The position numbers were made by a program, and so were the translations under genes. DNA of 64,000 nucleotides from Phocoena phocoena (lineage: Eukaryota; Chordata; Mammalia; Artiodactyla; Phocoenidae): assembly GCF_963924675.1 (NCBI RefSeq), contig NC_089223.1:12040881-12104880 (forward strand), read 5' to 3'. Shown piece by piece: positions 63,310-64,000 of the stretch (positions are counted from its first letter, which is position 1; each line of letters opens with the position of its first letter). The notes under the pieces are model-generated. The model saw only the letters and a list, made by a program, of their open reading frames with translations, did no database searches and was not told where the DNA came from.

Positions 63310-63480
63310 TGACAGAGACACCTGGGTTGAAATTCTGTCACTGACTGTGATTTTAGGACTACTAAACCCAGTGAGTCTCAATTTCTTTATCTGTAAAATT
63401 TGAATAATAATATTTATCCCTTAATATTGTAAGGATTAAGGGAAATTATGTTTGTAGGTTACATAATGAGAGATAATTAA
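63310..63480 (+). mobile_element. MIR SINE relic
   Basis: ACACCTGGGTTGAAATTCTGTCACTGACTGTG, AGTCTCAATTTCTTTATCTGTAAAATTTG, AATAATAATATTTATCCC and GTAAGGATTAAGGG are in MIR order. Confidence 0.72.
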
Positions 63481-64000
63481 AATAATGCCAATTTGAAAAT
63501 GGACAGTAATCTATGTGATTCATTTTTAAGCCAATACAAGAAATGCAGAGTCTAGTTGCTCTTCTGACAAGAAATTGCTATGTGAGGCAGGGGAATAATT
63601 TCATTTTCGGTGTGATTGACAGAGCATTATGCATGGCAATCACAGTGATAACATGAAAAATTAACATTTTTGTTTTGTTTATTGTCCTTTCTGAATCTAA
63701 AATTCTGCACGTCTGTTAATCAAACTTGTGAGGGCTACAGTTCAATGGGAAGCTAATATTGGAGAATCTAGTAGCCAACATAGCCTGCATAAACCCAGTG
63801 TTTATAATTAAACTCATTCTTGGAAAATCTGCCATCCTTATTTACTGTCATATTTCCAACAATAAATTTATATCTTGGAAGGCATATATAATGGAGAGAA
63901 TCTAGAAATTGCTGTGAATTGGCAATGTATTGTGAACTCTCCAGCCTTTTTTGTCCTCCCACCCTGCTTTACATATAATATACATGATAAACTTAGCTCT

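Larger units (their letters stand above)
48624..64000 (+). other. GRID2: GRID2 intron (5' part), at least 15.4 kb
   Basis: Begins with GTAAGA after the last exon and runs off the window. It contains the split old L1, the nearly full-length younger L1, a 5S-derived SINE relic, one young CHR SINE and L2 and MIR tails. Stretches 48.7-49.4, 58.3-61.2, 61.4-62.0 and 62.9-63.3 kb hold nothing I can identify; 59.2-60.5 kb is purine-rich and may be an unclassified old repeat. Confidence 0.85.

Overview
The window is mammalian nuclear DNA, almost certainly from a cetacean (whale or dolphin). It is AT-rich, has no bacterial-style operons, and carries four short exons with AG/GT splice borders inside long introns. 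Six young tRNA-derived SINEs of the CHR type, with pol III A and B boxes and an A-rich tail ending in a GTACCGC-type junction, are typical of whales. LINE-1 (L1) copies of the cetartiodactyl type with a GC-rich 5' UTR support this. Hippopotamus or another close relative cannot be excluded from sequence alone.

The only functional gene I can support is GRID2 on the + strand, encoding the glutamate receptor ionotropic delta-2 subunit (GluD2). Four consecutive coding exons are present (14158-14211, 21649-21822, 28940-29101, 48504-48623). They encode 130 contiguous residues of the extracellular amino-terminal domain, about residues 246-375 plus 376-415 in the human protein by my own count from memory. 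Together they carry an N-glycosylation sequon, three conserved disulphide cysteines and the surface contacted by cerebellin-1. All four exons are phase 0 and a multiple of three long. The rest of the window is intron: over 14.1 kb upstream, then 7.4, 7.1 and 19.4 kb, then over 15.3 kb downstream.

Intron contents, left to right. 1-14 kb: ancient MER5A, MIR and L1 fragments, one older CHR SINE and simple repeats. 14-29 kb: MIR and L2 relics, a young SINE at 22.6 kb, and a long ancient CR1/L3-type LINE at about 24.0-26.2 kb. 29-46 kb: the densest part, with an L1 fragment beginning 21 bp past a splice donor, a SINE, a full-length processed MCM4 pseudogene, a block of minus-strand L1 pieces with two L1 heads in tandem, and a + strand L1 that lost ORF1. 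49-58 kb: an old minus-strand L1 split by a nearly full-length younger minus-strand L1. 58-64 kb: mostly plain intron with a 5S-rRNA-derived SINE relic, a SINE, and L2 and MIR relics.

I found no previously undescribed gene system. The points worth checking are architectural: inverted L1s around a GRID2 exon, the L1 next to a splice donor, the rearranged L1 heads, a possible L1 3' transduction, and the 5S-derived element.
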